Position numbers and translations under genes: made by a program. 64,000 nucleotides of DNA from NCBI GenBank assembly GCA_023515745.1, contig JALECJ010000020.1:496001-560000 (forward strand), read 5' to 3'. Below are positions 11,354-23,720 of the stretch, piece after piece. This DNA is from Amoeboaphelidium protococcarum. Taxonomy: Eukaryota; Aphelidiomycota; Aphelidea. The notes under the pieces are model-generated. The model had not been told where the DNA came from and ran no database searches. It saw only the letters and a program-made list of their open reading frames with translations. Numbering within the stretch: position 1 is the first letter of the stretch; every line of letters starts with the position of its first letter.

Positions 11354-13066
11354 TCATCTGTCAATCTCACCAAATACCACGTCCATAGTACCAATGATGG
11401 CGACAACATCTGCAATCTAATGATATCTGCACATCCAGTCAGCGGCAGATAAGTGCGCAAATCCAGGTGCTCTAATCTTGCACCTGTACGGCTTACTGCT
11501 GCCATCACTAATCAGATAGACACCAAATTCGCCTTTAGGAGCCTCTACAGCAGTGTAAGTCTCTCCAGCAGGCACACTGAATCCCTCAGAGTACAGTTTG
11601 AAGTGGTGGATCAATCCCTCCATACTCTCCTTCATATAACTTCTTGGTGGTGGCGAGATTTTCATATCTTCCACCTTGACTGGACCAGAAGGCATCTTAT
11701 CCAAGCACTGCTTGATAATGCGCAAAGACTGACGCATCTCCTCCACTCTGATCAAGTATCTGTCATAACTGTCACCGTTCTTTCCAACAGGAACATCAAA
11801 CTCCATATCACCATACGCATCATATGGCTACACCTTCCTCAAATCCCAAGCGAGACCAGTACTACGAAGCATCGGACCACTAAATCCCCAATCCAGGGCC
11901 ATTTCTGTATTAAATGGCGCAATACCGATCAATCTGCTTCGCCAGATGGGATTAGCAGTGAGCAACTCCTCAACTTCATCCACTCTACTACTAAACTGGG
12001 TACACCAAGTATAAATATCATCCAACAGACCAAGAGGGAGATCTTGAGCCACACCACCAGGACGCACGTATGCTGCATGCATTCTAGCTCCACTGACACG
12101 CTCATAAAACTCCATCAACTTCTCACGCTCCTCAAACATCCATAGGAACGGAGTGAATGCACCGATATCAAGTGCATGTGTAGTCACAGCCATAATATGA
12201 TTCCCAACACGCGTAATCTCGGCGAACAGAGTTCTAATGTACTTGGCTCTATCCGGCACATCAATGTTGAGCAGCTTCTCCACAGCCAGACTGAAGCACT
12301 GCTCATTGACCATCATACTGACATAGTCGAGACGATCAAAGTACGGCAATGCCTGCAGGTACGTCTTGTACTCGATCAACTTCTCAGTGCCTCTATGCAG
12401 TAGACCAACGTGAGGATCAGCTCTAATGACAATCTCACCACTCAGCTCTAGAATCAGACGCAATACACCATGCGCAGCCGGATGCTGAGGACCAAAGTTG
12501 AGGATATAATGCTTCAGATTGGACGCTTCCTCAGCCTTGTCTGCCACCTCAGCTTTGATCTGGAGGACATACGGCCATAGTTGGATCAAATCTTCAGAAT
12601 CCAATCGCTGAAAATAGTTATGAGGTTGCATATCCACACCAGACTCTCCTTCAACTGCATCGCTACCAAAGGAACCACTAACAGCACGTCCAGCCTCAGG
12701 TCCGCTCATCTCATCAGGCAAATGTCTATTGATCAATCCCTTCTAGTCCAGCAGATCAAATAATCTAGTCAGCTCAGCTCTCTTCAAGTTTTGAAATCTG
12801 AAGTGAATATTGTCCTTGTCCACGTTCCAGACATACTTTCGCTCCTTAGACTCTGGAGGCACCACACGATCCTCAGGAGACTTGATGGCAAACGTTGTCT
12901 TATTAGTGTCCACCTTTGAGAAATCAGACACGATACTTCTGTCCTTACCACTGGATACGCATCTTTTAACAATTAGGGAATCACTGCTATTAAAGTATAC
13001 AGCTGGCCTCACCCACAGCGAGTGAGAGTGTTGTCCAGTTCTTAGTAAACTGCACGACTTTAACAT
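11354..13066 (-). CDS. NDUFS2: NADH dehydrogenase 49 kDa subunit, nuclear copy
   Basis: 570 aa, one exon, TGA stop at 11354-11356. It is a core matrix-arm subunit of respiratory complex I at the quinone-binding site. Motifs: [79 protein letters not shown] and the terminus [19 protein letters not shown]. The Gln of KVQPYD is TAG (11828-11830). The first 25 residues are basic and Ser-rich, a likely mitochondrial presequence. About 130 residues precede the conserved core (human total 463). They include an unusual stretch around residues 108-170, so the N-terminal region is expanded. The gene sits in a nuclear context with spliced neighbours and the UAR code. Confidence 0.97.
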
Positions 13067-13376
13067 ACTCTATCCACCCAGTTACTGTAAATGTTGTTGC
13101 TTGTTCGTCTGCTGTTTTAAATGACGAAAAGGAGAGCGCAACGGCAGAAAATTAAAAATCGACGACAAAGTTTTCCATTCGCTCTCGCTCTCTCTCTCTC
13201 TCTCTCGCTCTCTAAGCGCAGCTGTAAGCCCTGAGGAACTCGCGTTACTCTTGTTCCTCTAACACTAGAGCACTACTGTATCAGTCTTAAAGAAAGAAAC
13301 TTGATTGCATAAGGTTATCATTGCCCTTGTTTAAACTCTTTTTAGATAAGTGTGCCTAAAAGAAATCATCAATAAA
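13067..13376. other. Divergent intergenic region with CT microsatellite
   Basis: 310 bp between the start of NDUFS2 (-) and the next gene (+), so probably a shared bidirectional promoter. It contains the CT repeat listed separately. Nothing else stands out. Confidence 0.45.
13181..13213. repeat. (CT)n microsatellite
   Basis: A nearly pure CT repeat with two CG interruptions, in the divergent promoter between NDUFS2 and the small protein gene. Polypyrimidine tracts of this kind often sit in promoters; any regulatory role here is inference. Confidence 0.85.
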
Positions 13377-13874
13377 ATGGGTAAAGGAAAAGGAGATAAA
13401 CTGTTTGTATCGTAAAAGGAATGGAGCAGAGATTTTAAAGGATATCGAATGAGTGGCGGCAGTGATGGGCGCGTAGGAAAGTCAGCCTCGCAGTAGTCTC
13501 GTCGGATTGTTCACAATGCTCTCGCTCAAAGAGTTTTGAAGGATTTGGAAAAGTCGACTGATTCTGTTTCACATCCTCTTTCATCGAGTGACGCGTCTAA
13601 TTAATAATCTGCTCTTGTTTTGCCTTAGCCCGCAGTTGGTGATGGTAATAAAACTGAAGCAGCGCGTGTTTCAAAGCCGCCATCATCTGGTGGAGTTGGC
13701 AAGTATTTGAAACTGGATAGCCAAAATATCAATTAATCCAAGTCAAAAGATATTACTGCTGAGAAGAATAATGGAAGTCAGTCATCACGTTCTGCGAAAG
13801 TAGGTTAATCACATCATTCTAGAGTTGGTACGGTGAAGACTTCTCAGAAACTGAGTGACTTTAGCTCATGGTGA
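13377..13874 (+). CDS. Small basic protein, N-terminus like PPIL2
   Basis: 165 aa, one exon from the first ATG to TGA. The beginning, MGKGKGDKLFVSQKEW, resembles the N-terminal signature of the PPIL2/Cyc4 U-box cyclophilins (MGK..DK.YIT..EW), and GGVGKYLKL resembles their C-terminal GVGKYI. The U-box and cyclophilin domains between these are absent. The rest is Ser/Gln/Lys-rich and looks disordered. It could be a short independent family or a truncated relative; I cannot decide, and the resemblance may be chance. It lies 185 bp upstream of COQ5 in the same direction. Confidence 0.65.
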
Positions 13875-14059
13875 TTACATGTAGACACTGTAAAGTGATG
13901 TTGTATTGTTTCAAATGTATTTTAGACGTGTTTATTCTAATCCAGAGTTATTCATTTCATCCATTTCAACCATGTGGCTGGACTTTCCAAATATCGTTGC
14001 ACTTCTTCTTCTTTTTGGCTCTAAACGAAAGAATTGACGTTTTTAGATCTATTAGAATC

Positions 14060-14974
<915 letters not shown>

Positions 14975-15169
14975 GCGTGAATATACTCTTCAAATATATT
15001 TTGTAGCAACTATCTAGTTTTATCGTTTTAATAGTAAGTCCCGTTTGAAGTTTCGGTCTTGACGCGGCCGCGACGATTCCTCTTCACCTTTCTTTAACGA
15101 AAAACTTCTGTTATAACGTTGCATAATCTTAGTGGGTGGTTCTTAATCGAAAGTTATAAGTAAAGTGGA

Positions 15170-16255
15170 ATGACTGTGGAATCTGCAATGGAAGTTGAAT
15201 ATGAATAACATGAGAGACAGTTTACAGCGAGAGAGAAAGGTAAATAGCCTGCTGCCACTTCACCGCCATCATCCGACTCTCTGCCATGGATTGAAAAGTA
15301 TCGCCCACAATAATTGAAGGATCTGGTATCTCATCAAGACATTATATCTACAATTAACAAGTTTATAGACGCTGGTCAGCTGCCTCATCTCTTACTGTAT
15401 GGTCCGCCGGGAACTGGTAAGACTTCTACAGTGCTAGCTTGTGCTCGTAAGATGTATGGAGAAGACTATCGCAAGATGATCTTGGAATTGAATGCCAGCG
15501 ATGACCGTGGTATCGATGTGGTACGTGAGTAGATTATTACATTCGCTAGTACTAAGCAGATCTTTAATCAGGGAGTCAAGTTGATTATTCTGGATGAGGC
15601 GGATTCAATGACACAGCCAGCGTAGGCAGCACTGAGACGTGTTATGGAGAAGTATACTGGTAATGTGAGATTCTGCATCATTTGCAACTATGTCAGTAAG
15701 ATTATACCGGCTATTCAGTCTAGATGCACCAGGTTTAGATTTGCTCCATTGAAACGTGAATAGATTCAGGATCGCTTGAACTTTATTGTTCAGTAGGAGG
15801 GCATAGTGATGAAGGATGATGGTATGACTGCACTGATGCGCCTGGCTAAAGGAGATATGAGACGCGCTCTGAACATTATGCAATCTGTCCATGCGGCGTA
15901 TAATCTGGTCAATGAAGAGAATGTGTACTCTTGTGTTGGCGCACCACTACCTAAAGATATTGAGTCTATTGTTCACGCTCTATTAGAAAAGGACTTTGCC
16001 GGTGCATATGACTTTATCAGCACTTTGAAGGTGGAAAGGGGACTGGCACTGGCTGATTTGGTGACTGAAGTGTTCTAATTCGCCCTTAATATTGATTTTC
16101 CGGCCAAGATGAAGACGTACCTGATTAAGGAGTTGGCAGATATCGAATTCAGATCAAGTAGTGGCTGTAGTGAGAATTTGCAACTGAGCAGTCTCATTGC
16201 CACTTTCCAGATTAGCAGAGACATCGCTGCCGGTTTATAGTCTTCATTGTCATGA
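15170..16255 (+). CDS. RFC5: Replication factor C small subunit (RFC5/yeast Rfc3)
   Basis: 361 aa, one exon. This is a clamp-loader subunit that opens PCNA at primer-template junctions. Motifs: PWIEKYRP (RFC box), Walker [12 protein letters not shown] (Lys84), [15 protein letters not shown], Walker [11 protein letters not shown] (Asp142), [11 protein letters not shown] and [20 protein letters not shown] carrying the SRC sensor. The [17 protein letters not shown] form is closest to human RFC5/yeast Rfc3. The Gln before AALRR is TAG (15623-15625). It carries an N-terminal extension of about 40 residues ahead of the RFC box. It is 195 bp downstream of COQ5, same strand. Confidence 0.96.
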
Positions 16256-16768
16256 TTAATCAGTTCATTGTATTACGTGACTGGGAATTAAAAATTGTTC
16301 ATATCACTTTAAATCTTGTATTTTATCCAAACTTGAACCTCTCTCGAACCTCTCTCTCTCTGCGTCTATCATAATGCGCTTAGATCACTTGATCTGTTTC
16401 GATCGCGGCCGCTCTTGAACCTCGTTGGGTTGAAACAATTGAGATTAAACACTCGAATAACAAAGACGTTATCGGAGATTAAAAAGTGCCATGTGCATGT
16501 AATACTGCTAGTAACATACCGTGCAGTCGGATGGAGTTTTGACAAAGTATTGTTTGGGTGTAAATTACTTTGGGAGCTGTTGATTGGCTGTATGCAAGCG
16601 TTTCTCTGATGGCTATAATTAGACCCTTCCACGACGTCAATCTAGAAGACACTACGTATTTGGCAGTTGTCTTCTCCCCCGTTCACTCTTTCACTTAGTG
16701 ACAATAATATTCTTCACATTCTATAGCTTTAATTTTCGCACATTCATAAACACCTTCGCCATTCCATA
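16256..16768. other. Spacer upstream of receptor-like kinase
   Basis: 513 bp. It contains repeated GAACCTC words and a CT tract around 16335-16425 and a NotI-type GCGGCCGC at about 16406 (also present at 15064). No gene seen. Confidence 0.4.
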
Positions 16769-19636
16769 ATGCGCTAAAATCTGGTATACTCTGCTCTTTT
16801 ATTTCTGTCTGCATTATATGAGATAACAGCCACTCTGTACAACTATCCTATCTGCGACTCTGTGTCAAGTATTGATAAGGGACCTGATGGTCAGATATGG
16901 CTTGGTTGTATGGATGCTGGTTATTATCAATTGGTAAAATTCTCTCCCACTCAGCGAAAGATTGTTTAAACTATCGACTTTGGTCCCGGTAATAGTTATA
17001 GCGTAAAGGCGATAAATATCAATCAAGACACCGCTGACATTTATGCGGTTGCCGAAACATCTTCTGGCTTTAACGGTCAACCTATGGTTGGTGGCATAGA
17101 TATTGTGATGACTAAGTATAACTCTGCTGGCACTGTACAATGGACGCGTATATTTGGATCTGTCAGAGATGATACTGTGAGTGATGTTTAGGTGGACTCT
17201 ACCAATGGCTATGTCTATGTGGGTGGAGTTACTAATGGCAAGGTGAACAATCCTTCGTACACCCATTCCACTCTGCATCCTGAGTGTTACGTATCCAAGT
17301 TTAGAGCGTCGGATGGTGGTCACGTATGGACGCAGCAGGTCCACTATCTAAATGGTTGCATTCTTAATGCACTGTTAGTTGATCCGGCAAAGAGCGCAGA
17401 TATTTTTGCAGTGGGTTAAGTGTATGGGTAGAAGGGAATGATTGTATCTTTCTATGCTTCCAGCGGCTATCAAAAATATTTCGATCATGTGCATGTGTTT
17501 GGTGATTATGCAATGTTCACATCTGCGGTGTTCGACTCTACTGGATCAAAAATTTACGCAGCAGGTGCATTGGATGGATCGGTGGGTAGTGTTAGTTCAT
17601 CTGGTGGTAGCGATTGTTGGATTGCTCAGTACTCAAGCTCACATTTGAGCCGTAGCTCGGATGGCTTTGTGTTTGGATCGTCTGGCGATGATCGGATAGA
17701 GGACATCGTTGTGAATCCACAGACTGGGAGTTTATGGGCTACTGGGTGGATATCTGGCTCAATAGGCTCAGGTACTTACTAAGGATTGAAGGATGGTGTC
17801 TTGCTGAACATTAATCCAACCACTCTCGATCTTGTGTCTGTAGAGACATTCAACACAGCTGGATCTAATAATGAACAAGGTCTATCATTGATATTTGACA
17901 GCTATGGTCAGATTAATATAGCTGCAATGTACGGTTCTGCTGGTAAACTGGTGGTATAAGACGCCTATGCATGGTCTGTGGTACCTTTCCCCACAACTAG
18001 TACTACTACAACAACTACGACACCAAGGACTACTTCCACTACGACAACAAGTCCGAAGACAACTACCACAACTACAACTACAACGACGACTACCTCTACT
18101 ACTACGACGACTACTACTTCTACCACCACTACGACGACGACCACTACTTCAACAACAACAACAACAACAACAACGACCACTACTACACCAAGAACTACCA
18201 TGAAGACGACTACAGCTACTACATCTGCAACGCCATCTACCTCCTCGTCTAAGTTTACGTCATCTACTCTAGCTTTGAATACTTCTACTGTTTCAATGTC
18301 ATCGTCGCTAACTACTTCATCTACTGCTGTATTGACAACCTCGAGCGATGGTTAATACTTTATGGAGACGTCGTCAGAGACAGTTTAAGAGTCATCTGTG
18401 GTTATCGAAACTTATTCCTCGTCAATTACTACAACCAGTAGTGCAATGCATCTGGTTTCCACTTCGTCAATACATTCGACATCTGATCTGCCATCTCAAG
18501 TTAGTTCCTCGTAATACTTGACTACATCAGGGTGCGTATTTTGCTTTTATGATGTATCGTAGCGTAGCTCAACTGCAACTTTAACTACTTCTGGCGATGA
18601 ATTCGATCCCTCTGCTCTACCTTAAGATTAGCCTTAAGCTTTGTCGTCAAGTATAGTTCAAATCTCAGCTGTGGTGGCAGCAATCGTTGTGATTCTCATT
18701 ATGTCTTTATGCCTGGTGATTGCAATTAGAAAGCGCAAAGCTAGGCAAGTTGTTAGTAAACTTCTTTAAGGAAGTGTTACGTCTACGCAGGCCTCTACTT
18801 AGTATTCATTATCTTCAATGGGTCATTAGACTGTTATGCAAACACATAGTCAGACGACTGTGATGGGTACCACCTATGCTATTTACATTCCAGCATTCTT
18901 GAAATTCGATTTTGGAATAGATTACCAGGTGCTCAATCTAGTCGCTACTGGTGGAACGTCTTAAATATATTTTGCCAATATTATAAATCCTAAGCTTGCA
19001 GAGTCTGTGCAAGGGAGTAAAGTTATTGCCAAAGTGAGTAACACAGTTATCGGTGAAATGAGTTAGAAGCAGACAGATTCATTCTATCAGGAGCTGAGTC
19101 TATTGTGGAAGTTTCGTGATGTTCCGTACATAACCAAATTGTATGGTTACAGTGACCAATTGCAGGCTGTTATGCTGATGAAGTACTATCCTTTGGGCGC
19201 TCTATCGGATTTTGTTGAGAATCATGGTAATGCCCCACTGCATTTCCGATACTCTAAAAGATAGACATTGCTGTTGATGAAGCTGCTTGCACAGACTCTT
19301 GCATTCATTCACAAGTCTCAAATCATTCACTGCGATTTGAAGCCTCAGAATGTATTGCTTGATTCTTAAGATGGTTAGACGCTGGTACCTGTGCTGTCAG
19401 ACTTTGGTATTTCTCATATAACGGATAACGCTGCGTCTCTTCAAGTCTAGGCTTTCCAGGTGAGCAAGATGAGAGGATTGTCGCTGCTGTACGCTGCACC
19501 AGAAGTTATGTTCAACTTCAGGAATCGCACGCCTGAGGGTAGACCTGAACTGCTGAAGGCTGGCGACGTTTACGCGTTCTCCATCATTATGTACAACATG
19601 ATTACTCGCTATGAGCCTTGGAGTCTAATTTACTGA
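16769..19636 (+). CDS. Receptor-like protein kinase with poly-Thr stalk, kinase domain shortened
   Basis: 955 aa, one exon. A signal peptide (MRQNLVYSALLFLSALYEITA) is followed by an ectodomain of repeated beta-strand units (GGIDIVMTKYNSAG, VYVGGVTNG, IYAAGALDGSVG) like SBBP/beta-propeller repeats. A Thr-rich mucin-like stalk spans about residues 407-530, and a single membrane segment, AVVAAIVVILIMSLCLVIAI, lies near 632-654. The cytoplasmic kinase has a loop VATGGTSQIYFA, VIAK lysine, HCDLKPQN (catalytic Asp856), DFG (878) and APE, with Ser/Thr or TKL character. The protein stops at RYEPWSLIY, so helices after F, normally another 60-80 residues, are missing. It may be truncated, a pseudokinase, or have an unrecognised 3' exon. 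No ligand can be inferred. Confidence 0.88.
17990..18220 (+). repeat. ACN trinucleotide repeat coding for the poly-Thr stalk
   Basis: About 230 bp of degenerate ACT/ACC/ACA/ACG codons with interspersed Ser, Pro and Lys. Synonymous variation among the Thr codons suggests selection on the protein (an O-glycosylated stalk) rather than recent slippage. The same bases read in other frames produce spurious Val- and Leu-rich ORFs. Confidence 0.9.
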
Positions 19637-20327
19637 ACTAGTTGAAATCTACGATAATTATAGTTATATAATCTCTCATGATTTAGGATTGTCATATTGC
19701 ACAGTATTTTTCAATTGCACCTTTCTATGGTCTTAATCTGTTACTGTACCCGTTTCAACAAATAGCATATAATGGATTCGCGGCTGTTAATCGAGGTGAA
19801 AATGTTAATACCGTCATTTTCTTAGTAAACATTAACTTAGGTTGGATAAAAAATAAAATACAATGTCATAGTACCTTTTGTTGTGATTGATATATCGAAC
19901 CACTCACTTCATTACAGTTGATGTTGGAATGAAGCTCATCCGATTGAAGACATATTTATATCACAATCACAATAGAGGACACGAATAGTCATTATTTCGT
20001 ATCCATCTCCCTTTAACTTATTTGAGAGTATTGACAGCAGCTTACTGACCTCACCCCAAGTATCTGAAAATAATTAAAAATTATGAAGTCGATGTCTATG
20101 ATCTACAAACTAAATAAAGTTCAATCAGCTGGTTGAGGATGTATAACTATCGGCAACTGTCGTTGAGAGGGGACAGCTGGATGTTGACAAACAAGCACAA
20201 TATTTTCCCACGAGTGTTTGTGACCTGCTGTTATAGGCCAAATTTCTGATTCTAGTTTTCTTTTACCAGATTGTCAACTTCACATTATATCATAGCATAT
20301 AGAAGTTTTCACCACATATCAGTAAGT
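19637..20327. other. Spacer between kinase and esterase
   Basis: 691 bp, AT-rich. I looked for a continuation of the kinase C-lobe and found none in any forward frame. Nothing else recognised. Confidence 0.4.
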
Positions 20328-22289
20328 ATGCTCAAACTAAACGTTGTAGCTTTGCTAGTGTTTCAACTCTTGGTCGTTGTTTCCGGCGCTGCAGTTTCGG
20401 ACGATTCTCGCCCCTCAGCTTTGCCTATCAATGCTGGATCTGCATTGGAACAAGATCTAGCCGATGCTGATTCTGGAGATGTGTCTCAACTTGTGTTCTA
20501 GTCCTCTCCATAGCCTTTAGATTCTGATGATGCTGACATTAGAAACCGCGTGGTAGACGAGATGGACTCACTTCCTACTGAAGAGTACACTTTTAATGCT
20601 GATCCTCAGTATGTAGAGATGAGTGCTGAAGAAGTCTCTGTTTAGACTGGTAAAGGAATCGTCATTGATACCTCCCTTGGTCTGGTTCGTGGCAAGGTGT
20701 AGAGGCCATACAATCGCGTTCGTCAATTCCTTGGTATGCCTTATGCTAGATCTCCGACTGGAGAATTGAGATGGAAAGCTCCTTAGCAACACGATGGTTG
20801 GGATGGAATCAGAGATGCAACTCGTATGGGTGCTTAATGTCCACAACTGACTTACATGGGTCACCAATCCGAAGACTGTCTGCTTGTCGATGTCTTCACA
20901 CCCACCAAAGATCGTATGGTTGATGGTAAACTGCTGCCAGTCATGTTTTGGATTCATGGTGGAGCCTTTCTTTTAGGTTCTGGCAACATGGTAGGTGTGT
21001 AGAATCCAATGTACATGGTCCATCATAAGGATGTTATCGTTGTGTCAATCAACTATCGATTGGGTGCTCTTGGCTTCTTGGTTACGAAAGAGGTGAAGGG
21101 TAACTTTGGATTGTTAGATCAGCGATTTGCTATGCAATGGGTACAGGAGAATATCGCAGCCTTCGGTGGTGACAAGAATAGAGTTACTCTATGGGGCGAG
21201 TCTGCAGGAGCAATGTCTATCAGTCATCACTTGACCATGCCGTAATCATATGGACTCTTTAGCAGAGTCATTATGTAGAGTCCAGTGTTTGGAGTCCGCT
21301 GTCGCCCTCTTGAAGAAGCTGAGTAGATTGGCGATTTGTTTGCTAAACGAGTAGGTTGTCAGCCTAATGATATGGATTGTATGCGCAAGGTGCCGTTAAT
21401 CAAAATTTCTCATCTAAGGTGGCCCATTCCATTACACAACAAGGAGCGATTTTTGGCAGATCTCTTGCTATGGAATCCCGTTGTCGACGGGGAGGAAGTT
21501 GTCGATCAGCCACTTGATTTGATGACCCAAGGCAAAGTTGCATCTGTACCTATTCTTATGGGCATTAATAAACATGAGACTGGTTTTGTTGCTGCTTTCT
21601 TGGATGAAATCTTTGGAACTCTTCTCGGTCGAAAGCATCCCCCATTCTATGGATTCATGTATAAATTGCTCATGTAAGGAGTGTTTAAAGATGCATCAGC
21701 TAAAGTTCTGCAACTTTATCCGTCTCATGGCAAGAAAGTCGACAGAAATCTGGATATGCTGGTCGATGCTACTTCTGATTATATGGCAGTATGTCCTGTG
21801 ACAAAGGTTGCCAAAGCTTTGGATAGCTAATAAGCAATCTATGTATACTCGTTTGAGTATCATGCAAAGTACCTTCCTGTATGGTTCATGAGAAGATGCA
21901 AGTCGAAGAGTGTTTGCCATGCCATGGAACTTCCTTACGTGTTCCATAGTTTGCAAAACAACTTGATAGTGCCCAAGTTTACCAAGGAGGAGCATACAAT
22001 GTCTCATATACTGATTGACTATTGGACGTCTTTTGCATATGCTCAAAGCGACTCTATCACGGTTGCCTCTCCAGCTTCATATCCTCATGATCTTGGTGGC
22101 GATATGGGAGAGGCGATTGAGTATCCTGTTTGGCCCAAGTACAGCTAAAGCTTGGAGATGATTGATGGTGTACATAGACAGGCTATTCAGTATATGGAAT
22201 TTTCTGCGAATGCAAATGCCGTGGTTCGGACTACTGAACTACGCGGTAACTATTGCCAGTTGTGGAATCAGTTGAAACACGACTATTGA
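20328..22289 (+). CDS. Secreted type-B carboxylesterase
   Basis: 653 aa, one exon. The chosen start gives a clear signal peptide ([20 protein letters not shown]); an upstream in-frame start would bury it. Family motifs: [38 protein letters not shown], oxyanion [14 protein letters not shown], nucleophile elbow WGESAGAMS (Ser292), NKHETGF (Glu417) and [10 protein letters not shown] (His531), so the catalytic triad is complete. The type-B family hydrolyses carboxylic esters; substrate is not deducible. An acidic linker of about 100 residues precedes the domain, longer than usual. Probably extracellular or in the secretory pathway. Confidence 0.95.
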
Positions 22290-22847
22290 TAGTGCCTGAA
22301 GATGATGTTTGTGGTTGATTTTATATGTTTTTTAGATTGAGTAGTAGAATAATATAGATAGATTTATCTGCGAATTGGTTCTATAATTCATTTTCCTTTT
22401 AATGCTGCCGAGTGGTCTCTCTTTGATATTAATCTTTGTCGACAATCCTTACAATGTACTGTACTGCCGGGATTGAAATAATGCCACAAGACTATGGCTG
22501 TGATAATGTCCAAAAGGAGAAACTTAAAGGAAGATGGAAATATTAGGAATGAAGTACAATATATAAAATCATTCCATTCATTATTAAATAGTGCAAAGGC
22601 ACTACCCAGACCCGAACTGCTGCCAAGGATCCTCCTGTCATCTCTGCGCCAGAAGGTTTTACGAACAGTGAGTTTTAACTGAACGCTCCCCTTACCCGGC
22701 GACAGTCCCACGTACTAGCCTATAACATTGAGACGTTCAGTGAAAGAGTAGCAGATTCGAGGATTCACCATGCAGTCAGCTCGGGCCCAGTCGCTCCCAT
22801 TAGTTGTGGGCCATGGTACCATTAAGGTCCATTTGGCCAGATTTTTT

Positions 22848-23010
22848 ATGCACCGTAGATTATCGTGCTAGTAGAGACTTGAGTCTTGCTACTTTTACCA
22901 GACACCGTAAGTTATCGTGCTAATGTAGTTCTTTTTTATATCTTTTTATGCACCTTTAATTATCGTGCTTCTCTTTTTTTATATCTTATGCACCTTATCT
23001 TATCGTGCCG
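22848..23010. repeat. Four degenerate 23-bp direct repeats
   Basis: Units start at 22848, 22900, 22948 and 22988, with consensus ATGCACCnTAnnTTATCGTG plus CTA. Spacings shrink from 52 to 48 to 40 bp. T-rich ATATCTTTTT-like spacers separate the last three. Each unit has GCAC near its left end and GTGC near its right, so it is weakly palindromic. Units share about 17 of 23 bases. Spacers are too short and too similar for a CRISPR array. Confidence 0.8.
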
Positions 23011-23084
23011 TCGTCTTTGTTACAAACTTCTCAGAGTAGCGACTTTACTCAAAGGTATTAATAGAGCTCAGATCAGTAAACCGG

Positions 23085-23720
23085 AACACAATGACCGAGA
23101 GCAATAGGGACATTGTGACATCATTAGGATGTTACAGAGGAACTAGAACCTGCGACAAAACCATGATCTGCAAGGAAGACGAGGTATGATTAGATCATAG
23201 AGTCCTGTACCTGGAGGACATAGAGCAGACGTCTTACTAACCAACCAAGGACTACCACACCTACACATGTCATCAATCATAAGATATACTAGAAAAAGTG
23301 ACATCTGAAAGATAAGCGTACCGAGTAAGCATAGCAATTGGAGTATTGATGAAGAATCAAGCACAGAGATACAGTGCATCAAACCAAAGACGAAAGCAGG
23401 TAGACAAGGAACAGGAAACAGCAAGCTGACCGCAGATGTAGAGGTGGATAAACAGGCGGAGGAGGAAGCGATATCAGCAGACAAGTAGAGTGGAGCAACC
23501 AGAGGTAGATCCAGATAGGGAACAAGACTTGGTAGCAGTACAAGACCGGAGTAGTTCAAACAGACGCATGAAGGTAATGAAGGACCATGTCAGAGAGGAC
23601 TCAGTAGAAGCTTGAGAATATAGTAGCAGTAGCAGAGTCGTAGTGAGAGAGAAGCATACCAGAGAGAAGATAGACCAGCAGATACCAACAATCAGAGAAT
23701 GATAATGCTAGATTGTATTA
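23085..23720 (+). other. Purine-rich, possibly decayed coding block
   Basis: The plus strand is strongly purine-rich for about 630 bp. One frame starting at ATG 23091 is hydrophilic and charged but meets TGA at 23188, 23428 and 23613. That could be a dead gene, for example a Gag-like ORF, or simply biased sequence. I recognise no motif. Confidence 0.3.

Noticed and set aside
17965-18203. Long Val-rich minus-strand and Leu/Gln-rich plus-strand ORFs
   Set aside because: They are shadow frames of the ACN repeat encoding the poly-Thr stalk of the receptor kinase.
22848-23010. Possible CRISPR array
   Set aside because: Only four degenerate units, spacers short, unequal and similar to each other, in a eukaryotic genome with no cas genes.
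23143-23559. 138-codon hydrophobic ORF on the minus strand
   Set aside because: It is the antisense of a purine-rich stretch, which automatically gives Leu/Ser/Pro-rich sequence; no family match or start context.
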